The notes below the pieces were generated by a model, which was not told the origin of the DNA, searched no databases, and saw only the letters and a list, made by a program, of their open reading frames with translations. From contig NW_017265139.1 in NCBI RefSeq assembly GCF_001638985.1, positions 1,054,001 to 1,118,000 of the forward strand: a stretch of 64,000 bases of DNA, in the 5' to 3' direction. Every line of letters starts with the position of its first letter. Within the stretch, counting starts at the first letter, position 1. Below are positions 24,259 to 38,011 of this stretch, in pieces. Origin of the DNA: Phycomyces blakesleeanus NRRL 1555(-). Its lineage: Eukaryota; Mucoromycota; Mucoromycetes; Mucorales; Phycomycetaceae. The translations under genes and the position numbers were made by a program.

Positions 24259-24742
24259 CACAAAAGAGTTCTGGACAATTTTAGACAAGAAGTAGGCTTA
24301 TTTGCTTAAGAGCAAAAAAGAGTAAAGGAAAGTAAAGGGGTGGTATAAATTAAAGGAGTGACAAGAAATGAAGCCAGAAAAAAAAAGAATGAATATTAAA
24401 ATAAAATAAAAAATAAAAAAAAGGGTACAGAAATATATATATATATATATTTGTATACAAAAGTATATGGTTTTATATATAAGAGAAAAAAATCTAAAAA
24501 CTTATAGCATTTTTGCAATTTGAATCAAAAGTCCGTTCATTTACACTCCTGTTTGTATTGAATTCAGAAAATATATAATAATAATAATAATTATATTGGA
24601 TAAAATGGTAATCTTCTTTAAACAGCTTTATATAATTTTATATAATAAATATTGAAGTTTATAATAGTTTTTCCTTTTGGTATGACTGATGATACTTCTT
24701 CTTCTTCCTATACTTCTATTCTTACAAATACTATTTTGTATT
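24259..24742. other. AT-rich spacer upstream of formin
   Basis: 484 bp holding the formin promoter side and the prefoldin 5 3' flank. It contains a TA run (about 24432-24450) and an ATT/AAT run near 24576-24590. No gene is seen. Confidence 0.6.
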
Positions 24743-25737
24743 CTATTTCTGCTGCTGTTGCTGCTGCTGCTGATGTTGCTGCTGAGCTCTTTCTTGCATG
24801 ACACTAACAATGGCTTTGTGAACCAAAAAGAAAAAAGAACAAGAAAGAATTCCAGGTATTTCAAATGTGTGTAAGCAAAATGGTAGGACAGATGAACATA
24901 TTGCCTTTTATGGAACTCACCCCTCAAGCTATTTTGCTTGCCCGTTACTGCCTCTTGCAACTTTTCCAAATTCTGCTTCACGTAATTGACTTTGTCGGTA
25001 TAGAATTTGGATGCATCACCGACAGACTATTTTATATATCAATATTTCATCCAAAATCTCGTTTAGAGCCATTAACACGCTTCTAACTTCCACCTGTAAA
25101 AAAAAATCCGCACACACACACGAACAGGCACAGGCACAGGCACATTATTTTTATTTATTTATTTACTTTACCTTTTCAATGTAGTAGCCAGTGCCGACAT
25201 CCACAATAACCTTTTCAACGTTACTTAACTTGCCAGGTACATAAAGGTAAAGGCACCAAAATGATCGACCAAGGTTAAGGATATAAATCAATATTCAAGG
25301 CGAGTATTCAAATCTAAAATATTATTTAATATCAAAAAAGAACAACGGAAAAAAAAAGGATATAGATGATGTCAATGGAACCAAGATGGTCTTTTCTATT
25401 AAATTAACAAGATTAACAATAAGTTTAATAAAGAACACCCATGCACACATATACCTTCTCTTCTCTCTCCCTGAAGGGCATTAACACTGTCTGCACAGTC
25501 AGTGAATCGGGATTGAGCACCCTTGAGCTTCGAGTAAGACTGTGTAAGATGGGACAATTCCTGAGATGAAAGGATGATAAATGATAGATTTATAAGTATG
25601 CATGTAGATATATATTTATATATAACCCAATAATTTGTTGATAAAAAAAGACATAAAAAATATACCTCCTCGAGCTGATTCTTGACCTGCTGCAGAGACT
25701 GGAAATCGAGATCGTTGAGGTTGACTTGCTGTGACAT
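24743..25737 (-). CDS. Prefoldin subunit 5 (Gim5) with one AT-AC intron
   Basis: Prefoldin is a cytosolic hexameric chaperone that hands nascent actin and tubulin to CCT. Six exons: 25737-25666, 25560-25455, 25395-25364, 25246-25172, 25026-24921 and 24813-24743 (153 codons). Signature segments: [49 protein letters not shown] then [45 protein letters not shown], and a short Gln-rich tail after VMQERA. This is the classic alpha-prefoldin pattern of two coiled-coil helices flanking beta hairpins. The 32-nt exon 3 ends in ...TSS and exon 4 begins LYVPGKL; no GT-AG pair can join them, but an AT-AC pair with U12 signals does so exactly (see the intron entry). A TTG-adjacent reading through the introns gives false longer frames. 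Confidence 0.92.
25247..25363 (-). other. U12-type AT-AC intron of prefoldin 5
   Basis: 117-nt intron, phase 0. The 5' splice site is ATATCCTTTT, a full match to the U12 AT-AC donor consensus. The branch element TATCCTTAACC contains TCCTTAAC, a full match to the U12 branch consensus. The 3' end is CCTTTAC, after which the frame resumes as LYVPGKL, a core prefoldin 5 segment. The branch-to-acceptor distance is about 27 nt, somewhat longer than the usual 10-20. No AG acceptor gives the correct protein. Confidence 0.85.
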
Positions 25738-26374
25738 ATTTGTTAGACAAGAGAGAAAAGGTGCAGGAACGCGCCAGACTCACACAGACTTGAACATTGA
25801 GTGACGTCTGGTTTCCCGCTTACACCACAGATCGGGTGGCTGGAGTGATCAGACTAAACGGTTGTGCCTAAGGCGCCGAGTCAAAATGGTTACAAGACAT
25901 CTCTCGTTGTCCAAGGATGGTACAACCTTTGTGAATTTCTATCACGCCACTTTTAAACAAAGTACTCTCTCACACACAGACACAAAAAAAGGAAACCTTG
26001 TGTTGCTTGTAAAAATAAAATAAAATAAATATAAATGTTGAAAGGAACTACAACTTTCTCACACGCTTCTCCCATTTTCATCTCGGTTTCTTTATCTTGT
26101 TCCTATTCTTTCACTTTCTCCTTCTTCTTCTTGTTCTTCTTCACTAGCAAAAAAAAACACTATGCATAATATATGTGATAAAATATAATATACTATATTA
26201 TAGTATAATCGTATTATATTGTATTGTATTGTATTGTATTGTATTGTACGGACGGGCAAATGTTTTGTGTGTTTGTGTGTGTGTGTAAGTTCTCTATGAC
26301 AAACGAATATCGCTTCTTTATTTTTATTCTGTATAAATGATTTGTTTTTTTCTGGTTCTCCTGGTAGCAACGTT
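25738..26374. other. Spacer between prefoldin 5 start and COX5 stop
   Basis: 637 bp between tandem minus-strand genes. It includes a GTATT pentamer run (about 26217-26246) and a GT run (26262-26285). No coding sequence is recognised. Confidence 0.6.
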
Positions 26375-27047
26375 TTACTCTTCGACAACGTAACCCTTGC
26401 CCTTGTAACCCTCGGAAGAGATACCGGTGATAGGGTTGGAGTTCTGGCTCTTGAGGTACTCGTTGGTAGCCTCCTGCCATTCCTTGGTCATGGTAGGGGG
26501 GTTCTCACCACCTATATTTTCAACAACAGCAAACAAAAACAACAACAAGAATTATTCAGCAAACAAACGCAATTACGAATGGAGAAATAAAAAAGTCATA
26601 CCACCAAGACGCATGGCGTAGAAGAGAGCGCCGGAAGCAACAAGAACACCAATAACACCACCTAAGACCTTAAGACCGTGGTTGGGGGTGGTCAAGGGTT
26701 CACGGGGACCGTGAGCACCAAAAGCAATGTAGACTTGAAGATTTGTTGAAATGACATGTCAATTCTTGTGTACGTTTTCAATTTCAATTTTATTTTTATT
26801 TTTCTTATTCTTTTTTTTCTTTTGTTTTATTTCTCTCAAACTTACAGGCAGCCTTCTTGTCATCAACAGACAAAGACTTCCAGTCAGCCTTCTGTGCCTC
26901 TTCAAGCTGCTTTGCGACAGTGTTCTGCTCAGCAGTAGACAAAGTCTTCCAGCGGGTCTCAAGGTTCTGGACAGAGACATTTGTGGAGGCGTTACGGCGA
27001 CCGATAACGCGAGCGGCGCGCTGGGCAGTAGTGGCAGTACGAAGCAT
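26375..27047 (-). CDS. COX5: Cytochrome c oxidase subunit 5 (mammalian COX4 family)
   Basis: A nuclear-encoded subunit of mitochondrial complex IV. Exons 27047-26846, 26733-26602 and 26511-26375 (156 codons). The N-terminus is a basic, hydroxylated, acid-free presequence (MLRTATTAQRAARVIGRRNAS), then the matrix part ETRWKTLSTAEQNTVAKQLE and ADWKSLSVDDKKAAFYIAFG. A single transmembrane helix follows (VLGGVIGVLVASGALFYAM), then the intermembrane tail with TMTKEWQEATNEYLKSQNSN, PITGISSEGYKGKGYVVEE, strongly conserved in fungal Cox5. The length fits the family. Codon use is GC-richer than in the neighbours, consistent with high expression. Confidence 0.95.
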
Positions 27048-28310
27048 CGTTGTAAGATAAATAGAAGAGAGGGGAGGGGAAGAAAAAAAACAGGCGGGCG
27101 GTGTTTAGCTGTTATTATTTTTTTGAATGGCCAAGATGGAGAAAACCGATTCGTACCGGAGGCTGGATTGCGCTTGCGTCATCATATTCTATCCACTCCC
27201 CCCCCCCCCCCTCCACCCTTGTTTATCGGGCAGGACGTTCGTGGACACGACTTCATCTATTACACAGCTTCTACACACGCCAGCTTAGCAAACAGCATTT
27301 TACGACCACAACAGAGATTCTAAGAATAAACGAAACGTACACACCAGACCATAACCTCCAATACAAGCCACCCACAAAGACAGAACATCTTTTTTTTATT
27401 ATTTTTATTTTATCTTATTTTATTGAAGTCGGGAGTAGTTGAGTACTCAAGAAGGTTTGTACGTTAAGACAGAGAGTAGAATAAGAAGAAGAGAAGATTC
27501 AAGCTTTTGGTACAGAAAGGGAAGGAGAGCTAACAGGGGATTGAGGGGATTGAGGGACCTGAGGAACGGATTTATCTGTCAATTATACCGACGCAATACA
27601 GCGCTACACTTCGCTATACGCGACATCAAACATACCACAAGGCATTTTGAGATCGGACTGCTGGCTGAGGATCAAACATTTGCACATGCGTACAGAGTTG
27701 ATATGCAACGCGTTGAATTTTATGACAAGAAACACAATGCGCATAAAAACTTACGGTTATTCTTTGGTGAAAAAAATATAAGAAGAAAATATTCAAGGGC
27801 TATATATATGATATACATGCTATGTCTTTGCGTAGATGAAAATGTTAAAAAGCATTTATTTCTATCACCAATTACAACTTGCTTGTACACAAATCATTCT
27901 CATTCCAGGTTTGATTCAAAGCGCATTGACACATTCTATATTTGGAAAGTGTTCCTACTTTCTTGTCAATTCAACGTGCTATGGTTTGTGTGACTTTCTG
28001 ATATTTTTTTTTTTTAAAATAATATGAAAAATAAGAAAAAAGAAAGCTTTCCCCTGATAAAAAGAGCTTATATTTTCCTGCTGAATTTTGTACAGATTCT
28101 TTTATTTATTTATTTATCACTATTATTATTATTGACGGTATAGCCAATTGGTTGTTAAAATATTTCTTCTTAAAATAATAATAATCATAATAATAATACA
28201 ATACCAAGAAATACAAAAACTCTATTGATACAGTAATTGCTCGTGTGTGTATTTATGTATATATATATGTATGTATGTGTTTCTTTGGATATTCTTATCG
28301 CTCGCTATCT
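27048..28310. other. Spacer between COX5 start and ZPR1 stop
   Basis: 1.26 kb. A pyrimidine-rich segment with an 11-C run lies at about 27200-27211. A plus-strand open frame (27439-27993) begins at TTG, lacks an early ATG and matches nothing I know; I do not call it. The remainder is AT-rich, with ATA/TTA microsatellites near 28100-28200. Confidence 0.55.
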
Positions 28311-30137
28311 TTACTTTTCTTCAGCAGTGGTTTCTGCATAGTTCTCGGTCTTCATGTCGTTCAAACCCAAAGACTCGTTAACTTCCCAATCACGCTCATA
28401 AGTCTCAATCTTCATCTCCGGATCCGGGTCAGGAGCATAGAGGTTCTACAGCAACAGCGAACAAGAATGTGTAAATTTTTAATAAAATAAAAAATAAAAT
28501 AAATCATGGTTCTTACTTGGAGATATGAGTTGGAAAGAGGATCATCGACAATCAATGTAACAGGCATACGCTTGCCGTCAGCAACTTCTTGAAGACTGTC
28601 CAAGAATTTGGTCCATCTTTCCTTGCTTTCACCAGTAGTAGAGTCACCTCTCAAGAAGGAAGCGCGGTCACGAAGTTCCTCGTAAACCTGTCTCAACAAA
28701 CCCTCGACAGTAGTGAAACGACCACCCAAGGTACCAGGAGTCAATTCGAGGTTAATCTCGGGAATAGAGAGACCACAGGTTTCAGACTGTGGAACGAATG
28801 AATAAATGCATTAGTTAGCAAACCAAAACAAAAAAGAGATAAATACAAAATGTGTGTAAATTTGTTTACCTTGAGAATATCTCTTGAAAGATCCTCAGTC
28901 TCGGTGATGTTGAGAGTAATCTTGGTACCCTTGGCAGCAATAGCACCACCAGCCTTGACCTCGTTACTCTTGTATCCACAGTGCTCGCAGTTAGTGGCCA
29001 TAATAACAACTTCCTTAAAGTGAGGGATGTCAATCATGTGCATGTTGGTCTCACTAGGCATGTTGCAGTGGGAACAGTTGGAAGGGAAAGTCATAACCTC
29101 GGGAACCTCTTCATCCTCTTCTTCGGCAGCAGCAGCGGCAGCAGCAGCAGGGTTGGTAGGCTGTTCAGGCTGGAGTCCCAAAAACTCGGTCTGCTCAGCC
29201 GAACGAGTGTAGGTCTTGACCTTTAATTGAGGATCCTGAGCAGGCAAGCATTTGTTCTCGATGTAAGAGTTACCAGAAGGATCATCAATAATGAGTGTAA
29301 ATGGTTCCTGGCCATCTTTGTAGCCTTCAAGCTTTTTAACAATAGCTTCAATCTGGTTGTAAAGCTCCTCGTTGGTGTGCTTGCGAACGGCCTGACCCTG
29401 AGCCAAGTCATCAATGGCATTACCCAACAATCCTTCAACGGTGGTCAAAAGTCCGCGGCGGTTATTTGCGGGGATCTCGAGATCAAGCTCTTCGAATTTG
29501 ACAGAAGCATAGTCAGACTTTACCAATTGGCGGTCCAAATCCTAAAAAAAAATAAAAAAAAATATAAATTAAAATTGTGTATGTATGCATATAATATAAT
29601 TTCTAGATAAAATATCATGACTTACTCCCTTGCCATTAACTTTGAGAGTAACAGTGTGGCCCTTTTCACTGAACGATCCAGCGCTCTGGAGTTCGTTGTT
29701 ACGGAATCCACAGTGAGGACACTCGAAAGCCATAATAATGATTTCCCTATAAGCCAATAATAATTAAATAAATAAGCACATTATAAGTTTACTGTTAATA
29801 CAAATAAGAATTTGATATACTAAAAAACATATTATGCATATGCATATGTATATATGTATATATATTCATATAAATCTAAAGTTAAAATTAAAGTATAAAC
29901 CTATATAGGTTAATATGTACTTGAAGTGAGGAATCTTGGTGAAAAGCATACGTGTAGTACCCTAAAATATAATAAAAAAATATACAGTGTAAATACCTAT
30001 TCTGTTTTGACATGCTAACTACTTACATTCTCGTGGCATCTCATGCACATGCTCTCAATCTCAGCTGGCTTGCTGTTGTCATTCAAGTCCACAAAGAGAG
30101 GTCCATTTTTATCGGGCTGCTGTACTTTTTCAGACAT
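28311..30137 (-). CDS. ZPR1: Zinc finger protein Zpr1
   Basis: ZPR1 binds eEF1A and assists its folding, and shuttles to the nucleus on growth signals. Exons 30137-30027, 29961-29921, 29746-29626, 29541-28870, 28786-28517 and 28445-28311 (449 codons). Two ZPR1 modules are visible. The first has CMRC...[17 protein letters not shown], with IPHFKEIIIM between the cysteine pairs; the second has CSHC...[16 protein letters not shown] with the near-identical [10 protein letters not shown]. Each zinc finger is followed by the beta/helical A/B domain ([16 protein letters not shown] and [33 protein letters not shown] and [16 protein letters not shown]). A short Ala-run and acidic linker joins the two halves. 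Length and order match the family. Confidence 0.96.
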
Positions 30138-31196
30138 CTTGAGTTAAAAGGTAAACAAGAAAAGAAAACAATAAGCTTTGTCCTGCAAAACCGTTTTTTT
30201 TAAAACACATCAGAAAGAATGCACTGGAATAAAGCAACAGTCACGGGTTAATAAGTCATTTTTTTTTATTTTTATTTTTTTATTTTTATACGATGATACA
30301 AAAAAAAACCGAGTAACCTTCTAAAAATGGAAAACTCTAAAATAACTATCGGTTCTCACCAACTGGATAATCGATTATATATTGTGCTCTCTATATTTAG
30401 GCAGCACATAGCCATATATGGTATTTTGTTTTAAAACCCGCGTATTTTATCCCCAGTGTAAAAAAGGTCTTATTTTTCACCCTCATGTTTGTTTTACTGG
30501 AGAAGTAAAAGAAGTACTTTCAGTATAAGCTTTCACCATTAGACAGTGAAGTCTCATCCAAAATGAGACTATAAACTTTGAGCGGTACATAAAACTACTC
30601 TATTAAGGGATCAGCTCCTTTCATCTATCATTATATATGAAGGATTAAGTCAATATTCTTCTTCCCCTGCTATTACATTGAAACAATACATTTTTTCTAA
30701 AAAAAAAAAAGTGCCCGCTCGGATCTATCTAGAAACACTTTCTCTATGTCTGTAGCTAAGAAGTTTCTTTAGTTTTGACATTTCCGACAAAGTTATTTAG
30801 CTTGAAGAAAAACGTCGGATCTAACAATTAATCGCGTGTGTAAGAAAAATACATGCTATTCAAAAATAAGGATAGAAATAGTTAGCAGAGAGCGAGCGAC
30901 ACAATAGTAATACTGCTTTAGGTAGGTTTCAGTAAAGAATTAATCTACCAGAATAACTTCTTTTTAACCATTTCTCTTGCTCTTTTGTAGAAAATGCTTA
31001 TTTGTATATATATTTATAACATATTTTTTTTATCTATATATTTGAATAGCAATAATTTGCGACTGGATTTTTTTAATTTATTTAAGTCAAATCGCAGTCA
31101 CAGAGGCATAATTTTTTCACTTATATAAATGAATATACTTTTGACTCTATTTTTTTTTTACACTATCCAAAAACTTTTTTTTCTATAGTTATAATT
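30138..31196. other. Divergent promoter region of ZPR1 and FKBP genes
   Basis: 1.06 kb of AT-rich DNA between two divergent starts, so both promoters should lie here. T/A homopolymers flank each start. No gene or RNA was recognised. Confidence 0.6.
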
Positions 31197-31995
31197 ATGA
31201 GTGTTCAAGGATTCTGGGGTAAGAAAGAGAAAGAGATCTCGTTGATCTGTTAAAATAAAAGAGAGAGTGGAGAAATCCATAACAATTCTTGTACTAAACA
31301 TCTCTGTTGTTATTCATCATGTTATGTAGGCCTTCAGGTCATTCCCAAAAAGACTTTCAGCCAGGTCGTTACCGCACCTTTCCGCATCTCGATGGTGAGT
31401 GATACAGGGCTGATCTAAGTAGAAGCAGAAAAAAAAACCGAAAAAAAAGTTATATTGATCACATCAACTAATTGTAACTTTTACTCTCATTTCTTTGTAA
31501 TCGATCTAGGCTGCTTTGTCTACCGAGATTGCCGACAACAAGCGCACCTCTCTCTGCGTCAAGGTTGACGAAAAAGAATTCGTCTTGTGCTCCTTGACCC
31601 CTGGCAAGGTAATATACATACATATACTTATGAATTATTGGATTGTTGTTTCTAAACTAATCAATTCTTTTTTGTGATAATTTTGAATTAATTAGAGCGA
31701 GCAGCAGCCTCTTGACATCACCTTTGTTGAGGGTGAAGAGATCACCTTTACTGTTATCGGTGGAAAGTAAGTTTGGTACTCAAAATATATTTATATATAA
31801 AACAAATGAAGAAGAAGAAGAAAAACTGATTTTTGGGTCTGGTTATAGCTCTATCCATCTTGTTGGAAACTACGTCTTTGATGATGAGCATTCCGACGAT
31901 GAGAGTGGTGATGAATATGAGAGCGACGAGGGAGTAGACTTTGATCTTGACAAGTAAGTATTGACGTGTTTCAATGCAAAATAATATTAGAGTTT

Positions 31996-32027
<32 letters not shown>

Positions 32028-32741
32028 GTCTTGATTTGGAAATATTTTGGTTTACTTATTAACTTTATTATTATTATTTATTGAAAAAAAAGCCTTCCCG
32101 AGGGTCTTGATCGCGCAAAGATCGATGCCTTCTTGAGAGGTGACCTCGGCTCTGAGGATGACGATGAAGAAGATGATGAAGAGGAGGAGGAGGAAGAAGA
32201 AGAAGAAGAAGAACCCAAGAAGGTTGAGCCCAAGAAGAACGAGAAGAAGCGTGCTGCTGAGGCTAAGAAAGAGGAGGTATCTGCCAAGAAGTTGAAGGCT
32301 GAGCCCAAGAAGGAGGAGCCTAAGAAGAAGGCCGAGGCCAAGAAGGAGGAGCCCAAGAAGAAGGAAGCCAAGAAGGAAGAGGCCAAGAAGGAAGAGAAGA
32401 CCAAGGTCACCAAGCTTGCCAACGGTCTTATCATCGAAGACAAGAAGATCGGTGAGGGTCAGAATGCCAAGAACGGCCAGCGCATCGGTGTACGTTACAT
32501 CGGTAAGTTGACCAACGGCAAGGTCTTTGACAAGAACACCAGCGGAAAGCCCTTCAACTTCTTGTTGGGTCGTGGTGAGGTCATCAAGGGCTGGGATGCT
32601 GGCTGTGTTGGCATGAAGCTCGGTGGTGAGCGTAAGTTGACCATCCCTGCTGAGTTGGCTTACGGTAAGCGTGGTGCTCCCCCAGATATTCCTCGCAACG
32701 CTACCCTTATCTTCGAGGTCAAGTTGGTCTCTATGAAATAA
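31197..32741 (+). CDS. Nucleolar FKBP-type prolyl isomerase (Fpr3/Fpr4-like)
   Basis: A peptidyl-prolyl isomerase and histone chaperone of the Fpr3/Fpr4 type, nuclear or nucleolar. Exons 31197-31218, 31330-31394, 31510-31608, 31696-31766, 31849-31953 and 32093-32741 (336 codons). The N-terminal nucleoplasmin-like beta domain ([50 protein letters not shown]) is followed by two acidic tracts and a Lys/Glu-rich linker of repeated [12 protein letters not shown] units (about 145-225). The C-terminal FKBP domain has [40 protein letters not shown] and [20 protein letters not shown], with the FK506-pocket and active-site Tyr, Phe, Asp, Val/Ile and Trp residues in place. Codon bias is strongly towards C-ending codons, unlike most neighbours, suggesting high expression. 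Confidence 0.94.
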
Positions 32742-33103
32742 GTATAGACTTTGTATATGTATATTTTGCGTTTTTATTTTGCATCTTTTTTTTTTCAAAA
32801 AAAAAAATATAATAATAATGAAGAAAAAGATAAATAAATTATAATGTTTTGTTTCTTCTTCCTATTGCCGCTATCAACTGCTACTGCTTTTCCTTTTTAC
32901 GGCAATATGATGAAAGTCACTCGAGTATATTATATCAAAAGTAGAGAAAGAAGAAGTAATTTGTTGGTATCTTGCTGTTGTTGTGGCTATTATTGTTGGT
33001 ACTGTTGTTTTTGGTGTTGTTGGTGCTGTTGCTGTTGTTGCTATTATTGTTGATATTGATATTTGATATTACTATTATTACTATTACTGTTATTATTATC
33101 GTT
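32742..33103. other. Convergent 3' spacer, FKBP and Rab6 genes
   Basis: 362 bp between two convergent genes. It is rich in T/A homopolymers and GTT/TTA trinucleotide runs (about 32970-33100); the polyN or cysteine-rich frames here are repeat artefacts. Confidence 0.6.
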
Positions 33104-34629
<1,526 letters not shown>

Positions 34630-37600
34630 GACTGAATGAATAGGAAAAGGAGAAGAACAAGAACAAGAACAAGAGCAAGGAGAGGGAGAAGGGAGAGGCT
34701 GAGTGAGTTAAAATTTCAGGGCTAGTTTCTTTAATATACTGTGTAACACTTACATATTTTCTGCAATAGGCATTTAATTTTTATCCATATATTTTTTCTT
34801 TTGTTTTTTTATTTATTTATTTATTATATATATTATATTAGGTTTTGGATGTCACAAACGAGCCATTTCCCTGGCTTGTCATCCAAAAGGTTAAAAATCC
34901 AATAAATAATAAATACACAGATAATAAAAATAAAAATCAATTGTATAAATGTTTAATTAATTAATTAATTAACCAATTATATTCAATTGATTTTCTTTAT
35001 CTTTTTTTCATTCCTTTTTTTTTCGGTGCTTTGTTTCAATTTGATTATATGTTTCAATATTATATATTTAATAAATGTAATATAATAATTGAAAGGTAAC
35101 AATATTAAATATGCACTCCCTTCCCCTTCCCTTTCCCCTTCCTCCCCCTTTCTATTTTCTTTTACCTAATAAATAATAGGGGTAATTGGGTGGAAGTTAT
35201 TTATCTTGAATGCTAGATATTTTTTGCGACCTGGTGCACTTGTGGCATTGTAGGCATTCCATGCGGATTATAGGCAAAACTTTTTTTTTTTGAAAGAAAC
35301 GCACAAACACAAACAAGTGAAGAACAAGGGAGTTTTATTTGTGTGTGTCTGTTTTTTGGTTTTTGTATAGTTGTGAATGGAGGTTTATATTCACAAAAAG
35401 GCGAGTCAACTTTGCTATTGAGATTGTCAGGAAGAATATTGATAGACGAGGGGAAGGGAGAAGAGAAGAGGAGACAGAAGGGGACTTTGTCAAAGATAAA
35501 CCTTCGGTAATGTCGCCATATGGTCAACAAAATCTAACCAAAGACGGAGGTAGCTGCGATGAATGAATTCACAGAGATAATTACATAGAAAGATTAAAGA
35601 CTTAATACACCAAATAAAGAATGTGAGTTGACGGAATAGCCTGTGGGTGAGTGTAATAAAGAGTTCTGAGCGGGTAGAGTGTTTGTGGGGATTACGGTAC
35701 GATACAAGAAAACTAAGTGAAGAATATAATTCATAAAAGAAGCTGCTAGCCATTTCAAAATATAAAACAGCTTTTCTCGCTAAAATTATTGGCGGCTTTT
35801 TGTAAGATCAATCGCAGGTCTACTAAGTTTAAGATGCTCCTAAGCCCAATTTCGGTGCCTTGTATTGATATTAAAATGAAAGCTATTTCCATTATTTTTA
35901 GTGTATTAATTTAAATAACCATCTTGAGCGACAAATGGAGAGTGTATTGTCTGTCTGAATACAACAGAAAAATAAAAAGTATATAAAGGGTCCATTCTTA
36001 TATTCTATCTCTCTATAATTTATCTTCTTTTAAAAATAATAATAGTAATAAATCAAACTACGTTTTGTAGCAGCTAAAATTATTGATATATTCACTAGAT
36101 AAATGCACTAGTCTTTAATCAACTTTAGTGCAATATTTTAAGTTACTTTAATGATTAAACAAGATTACTAGCCCTATGAAGCTGTCAGAATCAGACCAGC
36201 AGACAAGTTTTAGCTGGTTTGGCAAATTGGTCGCCCAAACCAAAAGAGAGAGAGAGAGAGAGAAGCCTCTCAGGATAGAGTACAGCCTCTACCACAGCTA
36301 TTATATTTCTACTATAATATACATTTGAATAAACCCAACTCTACTTTTTGTCATAGAAAATACAAATATTTTTGGTTATTTAGTATCGTCTGTGTTAAAC
36401 CGAGAAACTTCTTTATCGCTGTCTTTTTGTATTGTGGTCTTGCTGCTCCCTTTGATTGTTCCCCTATACAATCTCTCCACTTTGCTCATGGGTCTATGTC
36501 TTTATTTCTTCTCCTTCCTCAACAGTAAATTTATTCACACTGAAATTCACCACATACATACAAACAAGATTCGAAGTCGTCCAATATTGCAATCAAAAGC
36601 TAAAATTCCTATAATATAAGAGAAAAATGGCCTCCCCCCCCCCCCCCCCCCAAAAAAAAAAAAAAAAAAACTGCTCGAGGGGATCACCCGAGAAACCAAG
36701 GTTGAAATTCCTGCCTTTTCATTCATTCATTCATTCTTTCTTTCTTATTATATACATTTATTATTAATCTTACTACTAATATCGCCAAATAGTTATTAAA
36801 TCTTTCATAGTGATCAATGGGTTTTGAGCTGAATAAGATGTAAAAAAAAAGACTTTAAAGAAGACATTTAGCCCTTAAAGGCTGCTCCAGATTGTGAGCG
36901 TCTTACAAACCTATTTTGCCTGGTTGAAAACTTGATAATTGAATTTAAAAATGAGGCATAATTCTAATCATTCAAAATAGTCTTATACTTTAAATTTTGC
37001 AGGAAGTATTGTTCTCCAGGAGATCTTTAATATATAAAGAGGAGAAGAAGAAGAAGATACTTGATATTATTTTATTATCTACAATCAATTAATAGCCTAT
37101 AGAGACTAAATTCTTTTTTATTATTTTTAATCTTTTGATTGTTATCACTGTTTGTTATGACAGCTCTAGACCTTGGTTGGTCTTTCTTATCTTTTAACAA
37201 GCTTTTGTTATTATTATTTCCTTTCTTTAAAGGCCTTGTTTATCTGAATCCCCCCCTTATCTCCCCTTTATATATAGCTTTCTCTATACTTGTAATAATA
37301 CGAGAATTTTTTTTGTTATAAAGCAAAAGCATTATTAAATTATTTCCAAAAAAAAGATTACAACAATCAAAGCCTCTTTTTTTTGGTTTTTGGTAAATGA
37401 AAACTAAACAAGATATAATCACTGTAAAATATTCGCAGTAACCACAACCAAATAGCTGTCTTTTGAGCATCGAGAATTGGGAATTGGGCATTGGATAGGG
37501 GAGAGTTGAGGGGGTTATCTTTCCAAAGAAAAATAAAATAAATAGAAAAGCAATATTATATATAGGGGGAGATTATCTCGTAACAAATCATCTAGCTATC

Positions 37601-38011
37601 TATATCAAAAAAATGTACATCAGAGTACCTGATTAATATTACATATATTACAAGGATAGACATTTGATTTCCTTTGAAAACCTAGTAATAAAATCAATAT
37701 GTATATATAAAGTATTTTTATATTTTACATTTATATTAAAATGAATGAATTTCATTGGTGGATTTCTTTTGAACAAAATCAAAATATTTTAATCCACAAA
37801 AAAATAAGCAATAAAAATAAGCAATAAAAAAAAAATTAAAAAATTAAAAAATTAAAAACAAAATAAAAAAAATTAAAAATTAAAATATTAAGCAAAGAAC
37901 CATTGGACGTCATCAGCAAGTCACTAACATGACGGCTTTAGTCTTGTTTGCCAAAATTTATCCCCTTGGACAGCGGCCAAAGCAGGACGGGCAGCAAGGA
38001 ACCACAAGACG
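34630..38011. other. Long spacer between divergent Rab6 and PPR genes
   Basis: 3.4 kb with no recognised gene. It holds promoter regions of both genes, many T/A homopolymers, a GA run (36246-36262), and adjoining runs of 18 C and 19 A (36634-36670). Open frames here are short and hydrophobic with no family match. Confidence 0.6.
36634..36670 (+). repeat. Adjoining polyC (18) and polyA (19) tracts
   Basis: A C18 run passes directly into an A19 run. Exact lengths may be assembly estimates. Confidence 0.9.

Noticed and set aside
25172..25247. Frameshift pseudogene reading of prefoldin 5
   Set aside because: The upstream bases read as a broken IILVPL copy, but a true LVPLTSS exon exists further upstream and the AT-AC intron explains the gap fully.
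27439..27993. 184-codon plus-strand open frame between COX5 and ZPR1
   Set aside because: Begins at TTG, has no early ATG, no recognised domain, and its C-terminal part translates AT-rich DNA.
32970..33060. Poly-Asn/poly-Cys frames downstream of Rab6
   Set aside because: GTT/TTA repeat translations outside the spliced gene.
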